Part shown: positions 40,236 through 49,316 of the stretch, in pieces
Position numbering within the stretch: position 1 is the stretch's first letter
Layout of the letters: every line of letters begins with the position of its first letter
From: Agromyces sp. Soil535
GTDB taxonomy: Bacteria > Actinomycetota > Actinomycetes > Actinomycetales > Microbacteriaceae
Assembly: GCF_001428255.1 (NCBI RefSeq)
Contig: NZ_LMRW01000027.1
Span: 1-64,000 of the forward strand
Length of the DNA stretch: 64,000 bases
Direction: 5' to 3'
Position numbers and translations under genes: made by a program
The notes under the pieces: model-generated
The model's input: the letters and a program-made list of their open reading frames with translations, nothing else
Database searches by the model: none
What the model was told of the DNA's origin: nothing

Positions 40236-42143
40236 ATGGCACACCTCTTCGGCGCCGAGCGCCTGCACCTCGAGTTCCCGACGCGCACCGTCTTCGACGA
40301 GGTCACGCTCGGCATCGACGAGGGCGACCGCATCGGCGTCGTCGGCCGCAACGGCGACGGCAAGTCCTCGCTGCTGAAGCTGCTCGCCGGCCGGCTCGAG
40401 GCCGACGCCGGGCGGGTCACACGCCGCCGCGGCATCCGCATCGGCATGCTCGACCAGGCCGACGTCGTGGACCCCGGCATGACGGTCGCCGAGGCCGTGG
40501 TCGGCGGCATCGAGGAGCACGTGTGGGCGGGCGACGCGAAGGTGCGCGACGTCATCGGCGGCCTGCTCGCGGATGTGCCGTGGCACGCCCAGATCGCCAG
40601 CCTCTCGGGCGGCCAGCGACGGCGCGTGGGCCTCGCAGCGCTGCTCGTGGGCGACTGGGACGTGGTGTTCCTCGACGAGCCGACGAACCACCTCGACGTC
40701 GAGGGCATCGCCTGGCTCGCCCGCCACCTGAAGGGTCGATGGGCCGCGGATTCCGGTGCGCTCGTCGTCGTGACGCACGACCGCTGGTTCCTCGACGAGG
40801 TGTGCACCGGCACATGGGAGGTGCACGACGGCCTCGTCGAGCCGTTCGAGGGCGGGTACGCCGCGTACGTGCTGCAACGCGTCGAGCGGGACCGCATGGC
40901 CGCGGCATCCGAGGCGAAGCGGCAGAACCTCATGCGCAAGGAGCTCGCGTGGTTGCGCCGCGGTGCCCCTGCACGTACGTCGAAGCCGAAGTTCCGCATC
41001 GAGGCGGCGAACCAGCTCATCGAGAACGAGCCGCCGGTGCGGAACCCGGTCGAGCTCAGCCGACTCGCGGTGTCTCGGCTCGGCAAGGACGTCGTCGACC
41101 TGCTCGACGTGTCGATCGTGTACCCGGTGACGGATGCCGCGCCGGGCGCCCCGACCGACCGCACCGTGCTGCACGACGTCGAGTGGCGCATCGCGCCGGG
41201 GGAGCGCACCGGCATCCTCGGGGTGAACGGCGCCGGCAAGTCGACGCTGCTCGGGCTCGTGACCGGCGCGGTGCAGCCGACGACCGGGCGCGTGAAGCGC
41301 GGCAAGACCGTGAGGATCGCGACCCTGAGCCAGGAACTCGCGGAGCTCGCCGAGTGGGCCGATCAGCGCGTGAGCGCCGTCATCGCTGAGCAGCGCACCG
41401 CCTACAGGGTCGGCGAGGGCTCCAAGGCCGTCGAGCTCACGCCGGGCCAGCTGCTCGAGCGGCTCGGCTTCACGAACGCGCAGCTGTCGACCCCGGTGAA
41501 GAACCTCTCGGGCGGCCAGAAGCGCCGCCTGCAGCTGCTGCTCATCCTCCTCAGCGAGCCGAACGTGCTCATCCTCGACGAGCCCACGAACGACCTCGAC
41601 ACCGATATGCTCGCCGCGATCGAGGACCTCCTCGATTCCTGGCCCGGGACCCTGCTCGTCGTGAGCCACGACCGCTACCTCGTCGAGCGCGTGACCGACC
41701 GCCAGCTCGCGATCCTCGACGGGCACCTGCGTGACCTCCCTCGCGGCGTCGAGCAGTACCTGGAGCTACGGCGACAGCAGGCGGATGCCGTGGGCGGCGT
41801 CGCCGCCGCCGAGGCGTCCCGTCCGATCGCGGCAGGCGGTTCCGCGCCCGTGGCGACGACGGGAGTCGGTGCTGCGGCGTCGACGACCGTCGCCGGCGCC
41901 GCGGCATCCGCTGCCCTCACCGGCGCGGAGCGCCGTGCCGCCGAGAAGGAGCGGTCGTCGATCGACCGCCGGCTGGAGAAGCTTCAGGCGCAGATCGCGG
42001 AGCAGCACGAGAAGCTCGCGCGGCACGACCAGGGCGACTACGTGGGGCTCGGCGTGCTCGGAGACGAGCTCGCCGAGCTCGAGGCATCCGTCGCCGAGCT
42101 GGAGACCCGGTGGCTCGAGGTGTCGGAGGCGCTGGAGACCTGA
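40236..42143 (+). CDS. ABC-F family ATPase (Uup-like)
   Basis: A 635-residue soluble protein with two ABC domains and no membrane part. Walker A motifs are GRNGDGKSS and GVNGAGKST; signatures are LSGGQRRRVGL and LSGGQKRRLQL; Walker B reads VVFLDEPTNHLD and VLILDEPTNDLD. A linker between the domains contains RKELAWLRRGAPART, as in Uup. The C-terminal 80 residues (ERSSIDRRLEKLQAQIAEQHEKL) form a coiled coil after an Ala-rich stretch. ABC-F proteins act at the ribosome. TAGGCT lies at 40221-40226. Confidence 0.94.
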   Translation: MAHLFGAERLHLEFPTRTVFDEVTLGIDEGDRIGVVGRNGDGKSSLLKLLAGRLEADAGRVTRRRGIRIGMLDQADVVDPGMTVAEAVVGGIEEHVWAGDAKVRDVIGGLLADVPWHAQIASLSGGQRRRVGLAALLVGDWDVVFLDEPTNHLDVEGIAWLARHLKGRWAADSGALVVVTHDRWFLDEVCTGTWEVHDGLVEPFEGGYAAYVLQRVERDRMAAASEAKRQNLMRKELAWLRRGAPARTSKPKFRIEAANQLIENEPPVRNPVELSRLAVSRLGKDVVDLLDVSIVYPVTDAAPGAPTDRTVLHDVEWRIAPGERTGILGVNGAGKSTLLGLVTGAVQPTTGRVKRGKTVRIATLSQELAELAEWADQRVSAVIAEQRTAYRVGEGSKAVELTPGQLLERLGFTNAQLSTPVKNLSGGQKRRLQLLLILLSEPNVLILDEPTNDLDTDMLAAIEDLLDSWPGTLLVVSHDRYLVERVTDRQLAILDGHLRDLPRGVEQYLELRRQQADAVGGVAAAEASRPIAAGGSAPVATTGVGAAASTTVAGAAASAALTGAERRAAEKERSSIDRRLEKLQAQIAEQHEKLARHDQGDYVGLGVLGDELAELEASVAELETRWLEVSEALET

Positions 42144-42228
42144 CCGCGCAGACATAGTGACGCGCGGGCCACTCGCGATTCGCGGCGGACTGCAACCGGG
42201 TCCCTCGCTCTGCGGGAGTCGCGCGAGC

Positions 42229-42720
42229 TCAGTCGAACCCGAGGCTGAGCTTGCGCAGCAGCCCTGCGAGGCGCTTCTGCTCGGCGGCGGGCAGGCTGCC
42301 GAGGAGCTCCGCCTCCGCGTCGACGAGCCGGGTGATCGCGGCATCCACCCGGGTGAGTCCGGCGGGGCTCATCTCCACGAGGATGCCGCGTCCGTCGTTC
42401 GGGTCGGTCTGGCGGGTCACGAGGCCGCGCTCGACGAGCCGGTCGATGCGGTTCGTCATGGTGCCGCTCGAGACGAGGGTCTGCTGCAGCAGCTGCTTGG
42501 GGGAGAGGCGGTACGGGGCGCCTGCACGGCGAAGGGCGGAGAGCACGTCGAACTCGGATGCCTCGAGCTCCGACCGCGCGAAGGCCTGGCGCCTGGCGCG
42601 GTCGAGGTGCTTCGAGAGGCGAGCCACGCGGGAGAGCACCTGCAGGGGAGCGAAGTCGAGGTCGGGGCGCTCGCGCTCCCAGTCGTCGACGATCCGGTCG
42701 ACCTCGTCAGCTTCCGTCAT
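42229..42720 (-). CDS. MarR-family transcriptional regulator
   Basis: A 163-residue winged-helix regulator: LEASEFDVLSALRRAGAPYRLSPKQLLQQTLVSSGTMTNRIDRLVERGLVTRQTDPNDGRGILVEMSPAG is the canonical MarR DNA-binding region. Its ATG overlaps the stop of the SRPBCC gene by four bases (42717-42720), so it is the third gene of an ArsR-SRPBCC-MarR operon. GATAAT just upstream might allow a separate start as well. Ligand and targets are unknown. Confidence 0.92.
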   Translation of the reverse strand: MTEADEVDRIVDDWERERPDLDFAPLQVLSRVARLSKHLDRARRQAFARSELEASEFDVLSALRRAGAPYRLSPKQLLQQTLVSSGTMTNRIDRLVERGLVTRQTDPNDGRGILVEMSPAGLTRVDAAITRLVDAEAELLGSLPAAEQKRLAGLLRKLSLGFD

Positions 42721-43226
42721 CCCACCATTATCCCGCGCCGCCCTCGGGCGCCCGATGCGCGGCGCGGCCGCGGCGGCTCGCGGCGCCTCAACTCGCGCGG
42801 AAGCCCCTCGCCCGTCTCGAGCAGCGTCTTCATCGAGCTGAGCACGTACATCCAGCCCGCGCCCGAGACATCCGCCGCCGTCTTCGGCGAGGCCTCCAGC
42901 CGGGCGTGGGTGAGGGTCACGAGGCACATGGTGCCGCCCTCCTGCGGGGTGATCTCCCACGTCACGCGGCTCGCCGGCTCGGCGGCGAGCTCCTCGTCGT
43001 ACACGGACTTCCACTCGTGCACGAGCCGCCTCGGCGGATCGAACTCGAGCACCGCGTCGGTGCCCCAATCCTCGCCGCCGGGTCCGCGCGACGAACGGAG
43101 TCCGGGGGCGATCTCGATGGTCGTTCCGAAGAAGTACTTCGACGTGCGCTCGGGGCTCGTGATCGCCTCCCAGATCTCGTCCGCCGTCGCGCGGATGAAG
43201 ACGTGGTGGACCTGCGTCGTCGTCAT
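42717..43226 (-). CDS. SRPBCC (AHSA1-like) domain protein
   Basis: A 169-residue protein with an activator-of-Hsp90-homologue type START-like fold: VFIRATADEIWEAITSPERTSKYFFGTTIE, then DAVLEFDPPRRLVHEWKS and VTWEITPQEGGTMCLVTLTHARL. Such proteins form a hydrophobic ligand cavity. The C-terminus (RRREPPRPRRASGARGRRG) is an unusual basic tail. ATGA overlaps couple it to the ArsR gene before it and the MarR gene after it. ArsR-SRPBCC pairs are frequent in actinobacteria. Confidence 0.9.
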   Translation of the reverse strand: MTTTQVHHVFIRATADEIWEAITSPERTSKYFFGTTIEIAPGLRSSRGPGGEDWGTDAVLEFDPPRRLVHEWKSVYDEELAAEPASRVTWEITPQEGGTMCLVTLTHARLEASPKTAADVSGAGWMYVLSSMKTLLETGEGLPRELRRREPPRPRRASGARGRRGIMVG

Positions 43227-43543
43227 GGTCGTTGCTCCAGTTCTCGTTTGAGGTCGGCGAGCGCCGAGGCGGGCCCGACCCGGTACTTGTCGATCCAGCG
43301 GTCGTGGATGAGTCGGATCGGCACGACGTTCAGGAAGTGCAGCTTCTCGCGGCCCGAACGCCGGGTGGTGACGAGTCCGGCGTCCTCGAGCACGCGCAGG
43401 TGCTTCATCACGCCGAACCGCGTCATGTCGGCGAGCGACTCGAGATCGGCGAGGCGTGCGCCGTCGTGCTCGAAGAGGTGGTCGAGCAGGCGCCGTCTCG
43501 TGGGATCCGCAAGGGCCTTGAACACGGCATCGTCGTCATCCAT
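43223..43543 (-). CDS. ArsR-family transcriptional regulator
   Basis: A 106-residue winged-helix repressor: DAVFKALADPTRRRLLDHLFEHDGARLADLESLADMTRFGVMKHLRVLEDAGLVTTRRSGREK. No metal-binding CxC motif is present, so it belongs to the non-metal group that partners SRPBCC proteins. ATG 43543 is preferred over 43552 because TATCAT (43556-43551, minus strand) lies 7 nt upstream, making it leaderless. Confidence 0.92.
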   Translation of the reverse strand: MDDDDAVFKALADPTRRRLLDHLFEHDGARLADLESLADMTRFGVMKHLRVLEDAGLVTTRRSGREKLHFLNVVPIRLIHDRWIDKYRVGPASALADLKRELEQRP

Positions 43544-43550
43544 CGCGATC

Positions 43551-43580
43551 ATGATACGTGACTAATAGGTCACATGACAA
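43551..43580 (-). promoter_or_regulatory. arsR promoter with inverted-repeat operator
   Basis: On the minus strand TTGTCA (43580-43575), an 18-bp spacer and TATCAT (43556-43551) form a promoter for the ArsR-SRPBCC-MarR operon. The spacer contains the perfect palindrome GTGAC-TAATAG-GTCAC (43558-43573), placed as expected for autorepression by the ArsR-type protein. Confidence 0.8.
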
Positions 43581-43653
43581 GGCCGGAACGCCACGCCCCG
43601 ACCCGGCAGGTCTGGCAGACTGGAGGACGCTCGGAATCACGTGTTCCGCGCGG

Positions 43654-43725
43654 TCCGCCATGGTGTAACGGCAGCACGACAGCCTTTGGAGCTGTGAGGA
43701 CCAGGTTCGAATCCTGGTGGCGGAG
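43654..43725 (+). tRNA. tRNA-Gln (anticodon TTG)
   Basis: A complete 72-nt cloverleaf: acceptor TCCGCCA/TGGCGGA with discriminator G, D-arm, anticodon stem CAGC/GCTG with loop CTTTGGA (anticodon TTG), and T-arm with GGTTCGAATCC. The genome-encoded sequence continues CA, not CCA. No integrase or duplicate tRNA end is nearby, so it does not look like an occupied attachment site. glmU starts 63 bp downstream. Confidence 0.97.
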
Positions 43726-43788
43726 CATGGCGGCGCCGATGCCGTCCCAGATCCACCACGAACGCGCGACCGCACCCACAGGAGACGC

Positions 43789-45249
43789 ATGACCGACCAG
43801 AACCTCGCCATCATCGTGCTCGCCGCCGGCCAGGGCACCCGCATGAAGTCGGCCACCCCGAAGCTCCTGCACCCCCTCGCGGGGTCGCCGATCGTCGCGC
43901 ACGTGCTGCGCACGGCGCAGGCGCTCGACGCCGCCCACGTCGTCGCCGTCGTGCGGCACGAGCGCGACGAGGTCGCCGCGATGGTGGAATCGGTGCTGCC
44001 CGGCACGCTCGTCGTCGACCAGGACGAGATCCCCGGCACCGGCCGGGCGGTCGAGCAGGCGCTCGCCGCGCTTCCGCTCGACTTCGAGGGCGAGGTGCTC
44101 GTGCTGAACGGCGACGTGCCGCTCCTCGACGCCGACACGCTCGCCGCCTTCCTCGAGCAGCACCGCGCGGATGCCGCGGAGGCATCCGTGCTCTCGGCGA
44201 TCTATGACGACCCGAACGGCTACGGCCGCGTCGTGCGCGACGAACACGGCGGGTTCGACCGCATCGTCGAGCAGAAGGACGCGACCGACGACGAGCGGGC
44301 GATCGATGAGATCAACGCGGGCATCTACGCGTTCGGCGCCAACGCCCTGCGCGACCAGCTCGCGAACCTCACCACCGACAACGCCCAGGGCGAGAAGTAC
44401 CTCACCGACGTGATCCAGCTGTTGCGCGAGGCGGGCTCCGAGGTGGAGGCCGTGCCGGTGTCGGAGCCGTGGCTCGTGGCCGGGATCAACGACCGCGCGC
44501 AGCTGTCGGAGACCGCCGCCCGCCTCAACGCGCTCATCGTGCGCGGCTGGCAGCTCGCCGGGGTCACGATCGAGGACCCGGCCACCACCTGGATCGACCT
44601 CGACGTGACGATCGAGCCCGACGTCACCATCCGCCCCGGCACGCAGTTGAAGGGCGCCACCGTCATCGCCACGGGCGCAGTGGTCGGTCCCGACACGACG
44701 CTCGTCGACTGCGAGGTCGGGCGGGGCGCCGAGGTGAAGCGAACGGATGCCACGCTCTCGGTCATCGGCGACGGGGCATCCGTCGGCCCGTTCGCGTACC
44801 TCCGCCCCGGCACCGTGCTCGGAGTCGACGGCAAGATCGGCACGTTCGTCGAGACGAAGAACGCGAGGATCGGCGAGGGCACCAAGGTGCCGCACCTCTC
44901 GTACGTCGGCGACGCGACGATCGGCGTGCACTCGAACATCGGCGCCGGCTCGATCTTCGCCAACTACGACGGCGTGCGGAAGCACCACTCCGACATCGGC
45001 TCGCACGTGAAGACCGGTGCGCACGGCGTGTTCATCGCGCCGGTTAGGATTGGCGACGGGGCCTACACGGGTGCCGGCACCGTCGTCCGCAAGGACGTCC
45101 CCGCGGGCGCGCTGGGCGTGAACGTGGCCCCGCAACGCAACATCGAAGGATGGGTCCAGAAGCAACGGCCCGGCACCGCGGCAGCGCAAGCGGCTGAGGC
45201 GGCCGAGGCGGCATCCGGCCCGGCATCGATCGACGCACCCGAAGACTGA
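43789..45249 (+). CDS. glmU: Bifunctional UDP-GlcNAc pyrophosphorylase/glucosamine-1-phosphate acetyltransferase
   Basis: A 486-residue enzyme making UDP-GlcNAc for peptidoglycan. The N-terminal pyrophosphorylase has LAAGQGTRMKSATPKLLHPL and LNGDVPLLD; the C-terminal left-handed beta helix contains hexapeptide repeats and YVGDATIGVHSNIGAGSIFANYDG. An Ala/Glu-rich tail of about 25 residues ends the protein. Start ATG follows AGGAG. It is followed after 36 bp by prs, as in many Gram-positive bacteria. Confidence 0.97.
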   Translation: MTDQNLAIIVLAAGQGTRMKSATPKLLHPLAGSPIVAHVLRTAQALDAAHVVAVVRHERDEVAAMVESVLPGTLVVDQDEIPGTGRAVEQALAALPLDFEGEVLVLNGDVPLLDADTLAAFLEQHRADAAEASVLSAIYDDPNGYGRVVRDEHGGFDRIVEQKDATDDERAIDEINAGIYAFGANALRDQLANLTTDNAQGEKYLTDVIQLLREAGSEVEAVPVSEPWLVAGINDRAQLSETAARLNALIVRGWQLAGVTIEDPATTWIDLDVTIEPDVTIRPGTQLKGATVIATGAVVGPDTTLVDCEVGRGAEVKRTDATLSVIGDGASVGPFAYLRPGTVLGVDGKIGTFVETKNARIGEGTKVPHLSYVGDATIGVHSNIGAGSIFANYDGVRKHHSDIGSHVKTGAHGVFIAPVRIGDGAYTGAGTVVRKDVPAGALGVNVAPQRNIEGWVQKQRPGTAAAQAAEAAEAASGPASIDAPED

Positions 45250-45285
45250 CGCACCGGCGGATCGCGGGTGGAGAGGACAGACCAC

Positions 45286-46263
45286 ATGTCGGGAATCGAG
45301 ACCACCGGATCGAAACGCCTCGTCCTGGTTTCCGGGCGCGCCCACCCCGCGCTCGCCGAGCAGATCGCCGAGGAGCTCGGCACCGAGCTCATGCCGACCG
45401 ATGCGCGCACGTTCGCGAACGGCGAGCTGTATGCCCGCTTCGATGAGAGCGTGCGGGGAACGGATGCCTTCGTGATCCAGTCGCACTCGGCGCCGATCAA
45501 CGAGTGGCTCATGGAGCAGCTCATCATGATCGACGCGCTGAAGCGCGCCTCGGCGAAACGCATCACGGTCGTCGCGCCGTTCTACCCGTACGCCCGTCAG
45601 GACAAGAAGGGCCGCGGGCGGGAGCCCATCTCGGCGCGCCTCGTGGCCGACCTCTTCAAGGCGGCCGGAGCCGACCGGATCATGTCGATCGACCTGCACG
45701 CCGCGCAGATCCAGGGGTTCTTCGACGGACCGGTCGACCACCTCTTCGCCATGCCGGTGCTGCTCGAGCACTTCAAGGAGAAGCTCGACCCCGAAACCCT
45801 CACGGTCGTCTCGCCCGACATGGGCCGCGTGCGCGTCGCCGACATCTGGAGCGACAAGCTCGGCGCGCCGCTTGCCATCATCCACAAGCGGCGCGACCCG
45901 CTCGTGCCCAACCAGGTCTCGGTGCACGAGATCGTCGGCGAGGTGCACGGCCGGGTGTGCCTGCTCGTCGACGACCTCATCGACACCGGTCGCACCATCG
46001 TGAAGGCCGCCGAGGCGCTGAAGGCGAACGGCGCGATCGGCGTCGTCGTCGCCGCGACGCACGCCGTGTTCTCGAACCCGGCGACGCAGATCCTCCAGTC
46101 GGACTTCATCGACAGCGTCGTCGTCACCGACACCCTCCCTGTACCGGAAGAGAAGCGGTGGGATCGGCTCACCGTGCTTCCGATCGCGCCGCTCCTCGCT
46201 CGCGCCATCCACGAGGTCTTCGAGGACGGCTCGGTGACGAGCATGTTCGACGGCGCGGCCTAG
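45286..46263 (+). CDS. prs: Ribose-phosphate pyrophosphokinase
   Basis: A 325-residue PRPP synthase: FANGELYARFDESVRGTDAFVIQS, VVAPFYPYARQDKKGRGREPISARLVADLF with the flexible loop, and the PRPP-binding VCLLVDDLIDTGRTIV. It supplies PRPP for nucleotide, histidine and NAD synthesis. GGAGAGGA lies upstream of the ATG. The next gene begins 8 bp downstream. Confidence 0.97.
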   Translation: MSGIETTGSKRLVLVSGRAHPALAEQIAEELGTELMPTDARTFANGELYARFDESVRGTDAFVIQSHSAPINEWLMEQLIMIDALKRASAKRITVVAPFYPYARQDKKGRGREPISARLVADLFKAAGADRIMSIDLHAAQIQGFFDGPVDHLFAMPVLLEHFKEKLDPETLTVVSPDMGRVRVADIWSDKLGAPLAIIHKRRDPLVPNQVSVHEIVGEVHGRVCLLVDDLIDTGRTIVKAAEALKANGAIGVVVAATHAVFSNPATQILQSDFIDSVVVTDTLPVPEEKRWDRLTVLPIAPLLARAIHEVFEDGSVTSMFDGAA

Positions 46264-46270
46264 GCGCACG

Positions 46271-47971
46271 ATGGCGATCACCACACCGCGACCCTGGCTG
46301 GCCAGCTACGCCGAGGGCGTGCCGCACGACATCGAGGAGCAGGACGGCTCGCTCTACGATCTCGTGCGGGGCTCCGTCGAGCAGTACGGCGACCACGTCG
46401 CGCTCGAGTTCTTCCGTGCCACCACGACCTACGCCGAGCTCGGCGACCAGATCGAACGCGCCGCCGAGGGGCTGCGCCTGCTGGGCGTGCAGAAGGGCGA
46501 TCCCGTCGCGCTCGTACTGCCGAACTGCCCGCAGCACATCGTCGCGTTCTACGCGGTGCTCCGCCTCGGCGCCATCGTCGTCGAGCACAACCCGCTGTAC
46601 ACGCCGCGAGAGCTGCGCCACCAGTTCGAGGACCACGGCGCCCGTGTGGTGATCGCCTGGGACAAGGTGGTCGCCACCATCCAGGCCTTCCCGGCGGATG
46701 TCGCGGTGCAGTCGATCATCTCGGTCGACGTCACGCGCGCCATGCCGTTCCTCACCCGGTTCATGCTCCGGCTGCCCGTCGCGAAGGCACGGGAGTCCCG
46801 CGCTGCGCTCACCACGAAGGTGCGCGGTGCGATGCCGTGGCGCGAGCTCGTGGCATCCGCCCCCATCGATGGCCACATCATCGGCCCCGAGGCCGGTGAC
46901 GTCGCGCTCATCCAGTACACGAGCGGCACCACCGGCAGCCCGAAGGGCGCCACGCTCACGCACGCGAACCTCGGCGCGAACGCGGCTCAGGCGCGCGCCT
47001 GGGTGCCGCAGATCGAACGCGGCACGTCGGTCGTCTACGCCGTGCTGCCGATGTTCCATGCCTACGGGCTCACGCTCTGCCTCGCGTTCGCGATGAGCAT
47101 GGGCTCGCGGCTCGTGCTGTTCCCGAGGTTCGATCCCGACCTCGTGCTCAAGGTGATCACGCGGCATCCGCCGACCTTCTTCCCCGCCGTGCCGCCGATC
47201 TACGACCGGCTGACGAAGGCGGCCGCCGCCGAGGGCGTCTCGCTGCAGGGCATCCAGATCGCGATCTCCGGCGCGATGCCGCTGTCGGCCGATGTGGTCG
47301 AGCCGTGGGAGGCCGCGACCGGCGGGTACCTCGTCGAGGGCTACGGCCTGTCGGAGACCTCGCCCGTGCTGATGGCCAACCCGGTGGCGCCCACCCGCAA
47401 GGCCGGCACCGTGGGCCTGCCGCTGCCCTCCACCGAGGTGCGTGTCGTCGACCCCGACGAGCCCACCGTCGACCGCGAACCGGGCGCAGAGGGCGAGCTC
47501 ATCGTGCGCGGCCCGCAGGTGTTCTCGGGGTACTGGCGCAAGCCCGAGGAGACCGAGGCGGTGTTCGTGCCCGCCGACGACGGCGGCGCGGACTGGTTCC
47601 GCACGGGCGACATCGTGGCGATCGACGACGAGGGCTTCGTGCGCGTCGTCGATCGCATCAAGGAGCTCATCATCACGGGCGGCTTCAACGTGGCGCCGAG
47701 CGAGGTCGAGGAGGCCATCCGCGCCCACCCCGACATCGAGGACTGCGCCGTGGTGGGCCTGCCCGACGAGCACTCGGGCGAGCAGGTCGTCGCGGTCGTG
47801 GTGCTGAAGGACGGCGCCTCGTTCGACGAGACGGCCATCCGCGACTTCGCACGCGGCGGGCTCACCGCCTACAAGGTGCCGAAGCGGGTCGTGCAGGCCG
47901 ACGACCTGCCGCGGTCGCTCATCGGCAAGGTGCTGCGCCGCCAGGTGCGCAACGGCCTGCTCGAGGGCTGA
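46271..47971 (+). CDS. Long-chain fatty acid-CoA ligase (AMP-forming)
   Basis: A 566-residue ANL-superfamily enzyme. The phosphate loop YTSGTTGSPKGATLTH, GYGLSETSPV, the hinge region WFRTGDIVAIDDEGFVRVVDRIKELIITGGFNV and the C-terminal lysine in LPRSLIGKVLRR are all present. It activates fatty acids to acyl-CoA. It lies 8 bp after prs, probably cotranscribed, and 9 bp before a small HTH gene. Chain-length preference cannot be inferred. Confidence 0.93.
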   Translation: MAITTPRPWLASYAEGVPHDIEEQDGSLYDLVRGSVEQYGDHVALEFFRATTTYAELGDQIERAAEGLRLLGVQKGDPVALVLPNCPQHIVAFYAVLRLGAIVVEHNPLYTPRELRHQFEDHGARVVIAWDKVVATIQAFPADVAVQSIISVDVTRAMPFLTRFMLRLPVAKARESRAALTTKVRGAMPWRELVASAPIDGHIIGPEAGDVALIQYTSGTTGSPKGATLTHANLGANAAQARAWVPQIERGTSVVYAVLPMFHAYGLTLCLAFAMSMGSRLVLFPRFDPDLVLKVITRHPPTFFPAVPPIYDRLTKAAAAEGVSLQGIQIAISGAMPLSADVVEPWEAATGGYLVEGYGLSETSPVLMANPVAPTRKAGTVGLPLPSTEVRVVDPDEPTVDREPGAEGELIVRGPQVFSGYWRKPEETEAVFVPADDGGADWFRTGDIVAIDDEGFVRVVDRIKELIITGGFNVAPSEVEEAIRAHPDIEDCAVVGLPDEHSGEQVVAVVVLKDGASFDETAIRDFARGGLTAYKVPKRVVQADDLPRSLIGKVLRRQVRNGLLEG

Positions 47972-47979
47972 GGCCGGTC

Positions 47980-48471
47980 GTGCCGTTCCTGTCCGCCGAC
48001 GCAGCCCGTGAGCTCGCGCGCCTCGCAGAGCTCGAGGCGGGGTCGGCGGATCCCGCGCCGCTCGAGCGGCTGCGCGGCATCCGCTCGCTCGTGGCCGCCC
48101 TCGACGCCGACCCGGTCGCCTTGGACGCGGTGCGCGAGGCCCTCGACGGGGGCGCGACGTGGGACGACGTGGCGGATGCCGCGGGCCTCAGCCCGTCGGC
48201 GGCGAAGTACCGCTGGGCGGGCGACGACGCCGCCATCGCGCACCGCCAGGAGGCGAGCCGGAAGCGCAAGCGCGAACGGCCGTCGAGCGTACCCGCCGAC
48301 CTGCCCGGTCTCTCGGTCGCGGAGGCGGCGAAGCGGCTCGGCGTGACCCCGCAGGCGATCTACCAGCGCGTGGCGCGCGGGCTCCTCGAGGCGCTGACCG
48401 TTGAATTGCCCGACGGGCGCAGCTACAAGCGGGTGTTCCTCGCGGAGACGCCTCCGGCAGAGGAGGAGTGA
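47980..48471 (+). CDS. Helix-turn-helix DNA-binding protein
   Basis: A 163-residue protein. The N-terminal part has one putative HTH (GATWDDVADAAGLSPSAAKYRWAG) and the C-terminal part a second (LSVAEAAKRLGVTPQAIYQRVARGLLEAL) of the MerR/excisionase-like type. A basic linker (SRKRKRER) separates them. I do not recognise a named family. GTG at 47980 is the only sensible start, 9 bp after the acyl-CoA ligase stop, suggesting cotranscription. Confidence 0.78.
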   Translation: MPFLSADAARELARLAELEAGSADPAPLERLRGIRSLVAALDADPVALDAVREALDGGATWDDVADAAGLSPSAAKYRWAGDDAAIAHRQEASRKRKRERPSSVPADLPGLSVAEAAKRLGVTPQAIYQRVARGLLEALTVELPDGRSYKRVFLAETPPAEEE

Positions 48472-48498
48472 CGCGGGACGCCACGGGCCCGCGTCACT
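48467..48498 (+). terminator. Hairpin overlapping the end of the HTH gene
   Basis: AGTGACGCGGG (48467-48477) and CCCGCGTCACT (48488-48498) form a perfect 11-bp stem around the stop codon TGA, with a loop ACGCCACGGG-type of 10 nt. Only TT follows, so it would be a weak-tail or bidirectional terminator for the converging HTH and SDR genes. Confidence 0.7.
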
Positions 48499-48519
48499 TG
48501 CATCACCGGTATCCCTCCG

Positions 48520-49215
48520 TCACCAGGCGACGGGTCCGGATGCCGCGACGAACGACCCGGTCGGGCCGTCGGCCCCGATCGTCGCCATGCCGACGATGAT
48601 CGCGGCGCCCTCTGCCACGGACTGGATGCCTCGATGGCCGTTGAGGTCGGTTGCGGTGTAGCCGGGGTCCACGACGTTGACGCGGAACCGCGGCAGACCT
48701 TTCGCGTACTGCGAGGTGATCATGTTCACCGCGGTCTTCGAGGACGGATAGCCGATGCCGACGAGGGTGGACTCGAGCCGCTCGGGGTCCGTCGTGACGG
48801 CGAGCGAGCCCATGCCGCTGCCCACGTTGACGACGACGGGCGCCGTCGACCGCTCGAGCAGGGGGATGAACGCGTGCATCATGCGGACGATGCCGAAGAC
48901 GTTCGTCTCGTAGACGCGCAGCACGTCGTCGGCGCGGGTGTCGCGCGGCGGCGAGAGCGACCCCGCGATGCCGGCGTTGTTCACGAGCACGTCGAGCACG
49001 CCCTCGCGTTCCTCGATGAGGGCGGCCGCCGCGGCCACGGAGGTGTCGTCGGTGACGTCGAGGGTGAGGTGCCGCGCGCCGAGCGCGGCGGCGGCGGCCT
49101 CGCCGCGACCGGGGTCGCGGGCGCCGAGGTAGACGGTGTGGCCGGCCCCGAGGAGTGCGCGGGCGGTTTCGAATCCGAGGCCTTTGTTGCCGCCGGTGAT
49201 GAGGGTGATGGTCAT
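48520..49215 (-). CDS. Short-chain dehydrogenase/reductase
   Basis: A 231-residue classical SDR: TLITGGNKGLGFETARALLGAGH (TGxxxGxG), LDVLVNNAGIAG, catalytic YPSSKTAVN (YxxxK) and PGYTATDLNGHRG. Probably NADP-dependent; substrate unknown. ATG 49215 is preceded by ATGAGGAT. It is divergent from an XRE/MmyB-like regulator 101 bp away, which is a common regulator-target pairing. Confidence 0.93.
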   Translation of the reverse strand: MTITLITGGNKGLGFETARALLGAGHTVYLGARDPGRGEAAAAALGARHLTLDVTDDTSVAAAAALIEEREGVLDVLVNNAGIAGSLSPPRDTRADDVLRVYETNVFGIVRMMHAFIPLLERSTAPVVVNVGSGMGSLAVTTDPERLESTLVGIGYPSSKTAVNMITSQYAKGLPRFRVNVVDPGYTATDLNGHRGIQSVAEGAAIIVGMATIGADGPTGSFVAASGPVAW

Positions 49216-49316
49216 ATCCTCATCGTCGGATGCCGGGGGGAGCCTGCCCAGTCGTCTCGTCATCCTGGGACCGGCGGTACCAGCTTCGCGGTCGTGATCC
49301 GCGGCATACTCGAAGG

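Noticed and set aside
43654-43725. tRNA-Gln as an integration site of a mobile element.
   Set aside because: No integrase, no repeated tRNA 3' end and conserved housekeeping genes (glmU, prs) immediately downstream.
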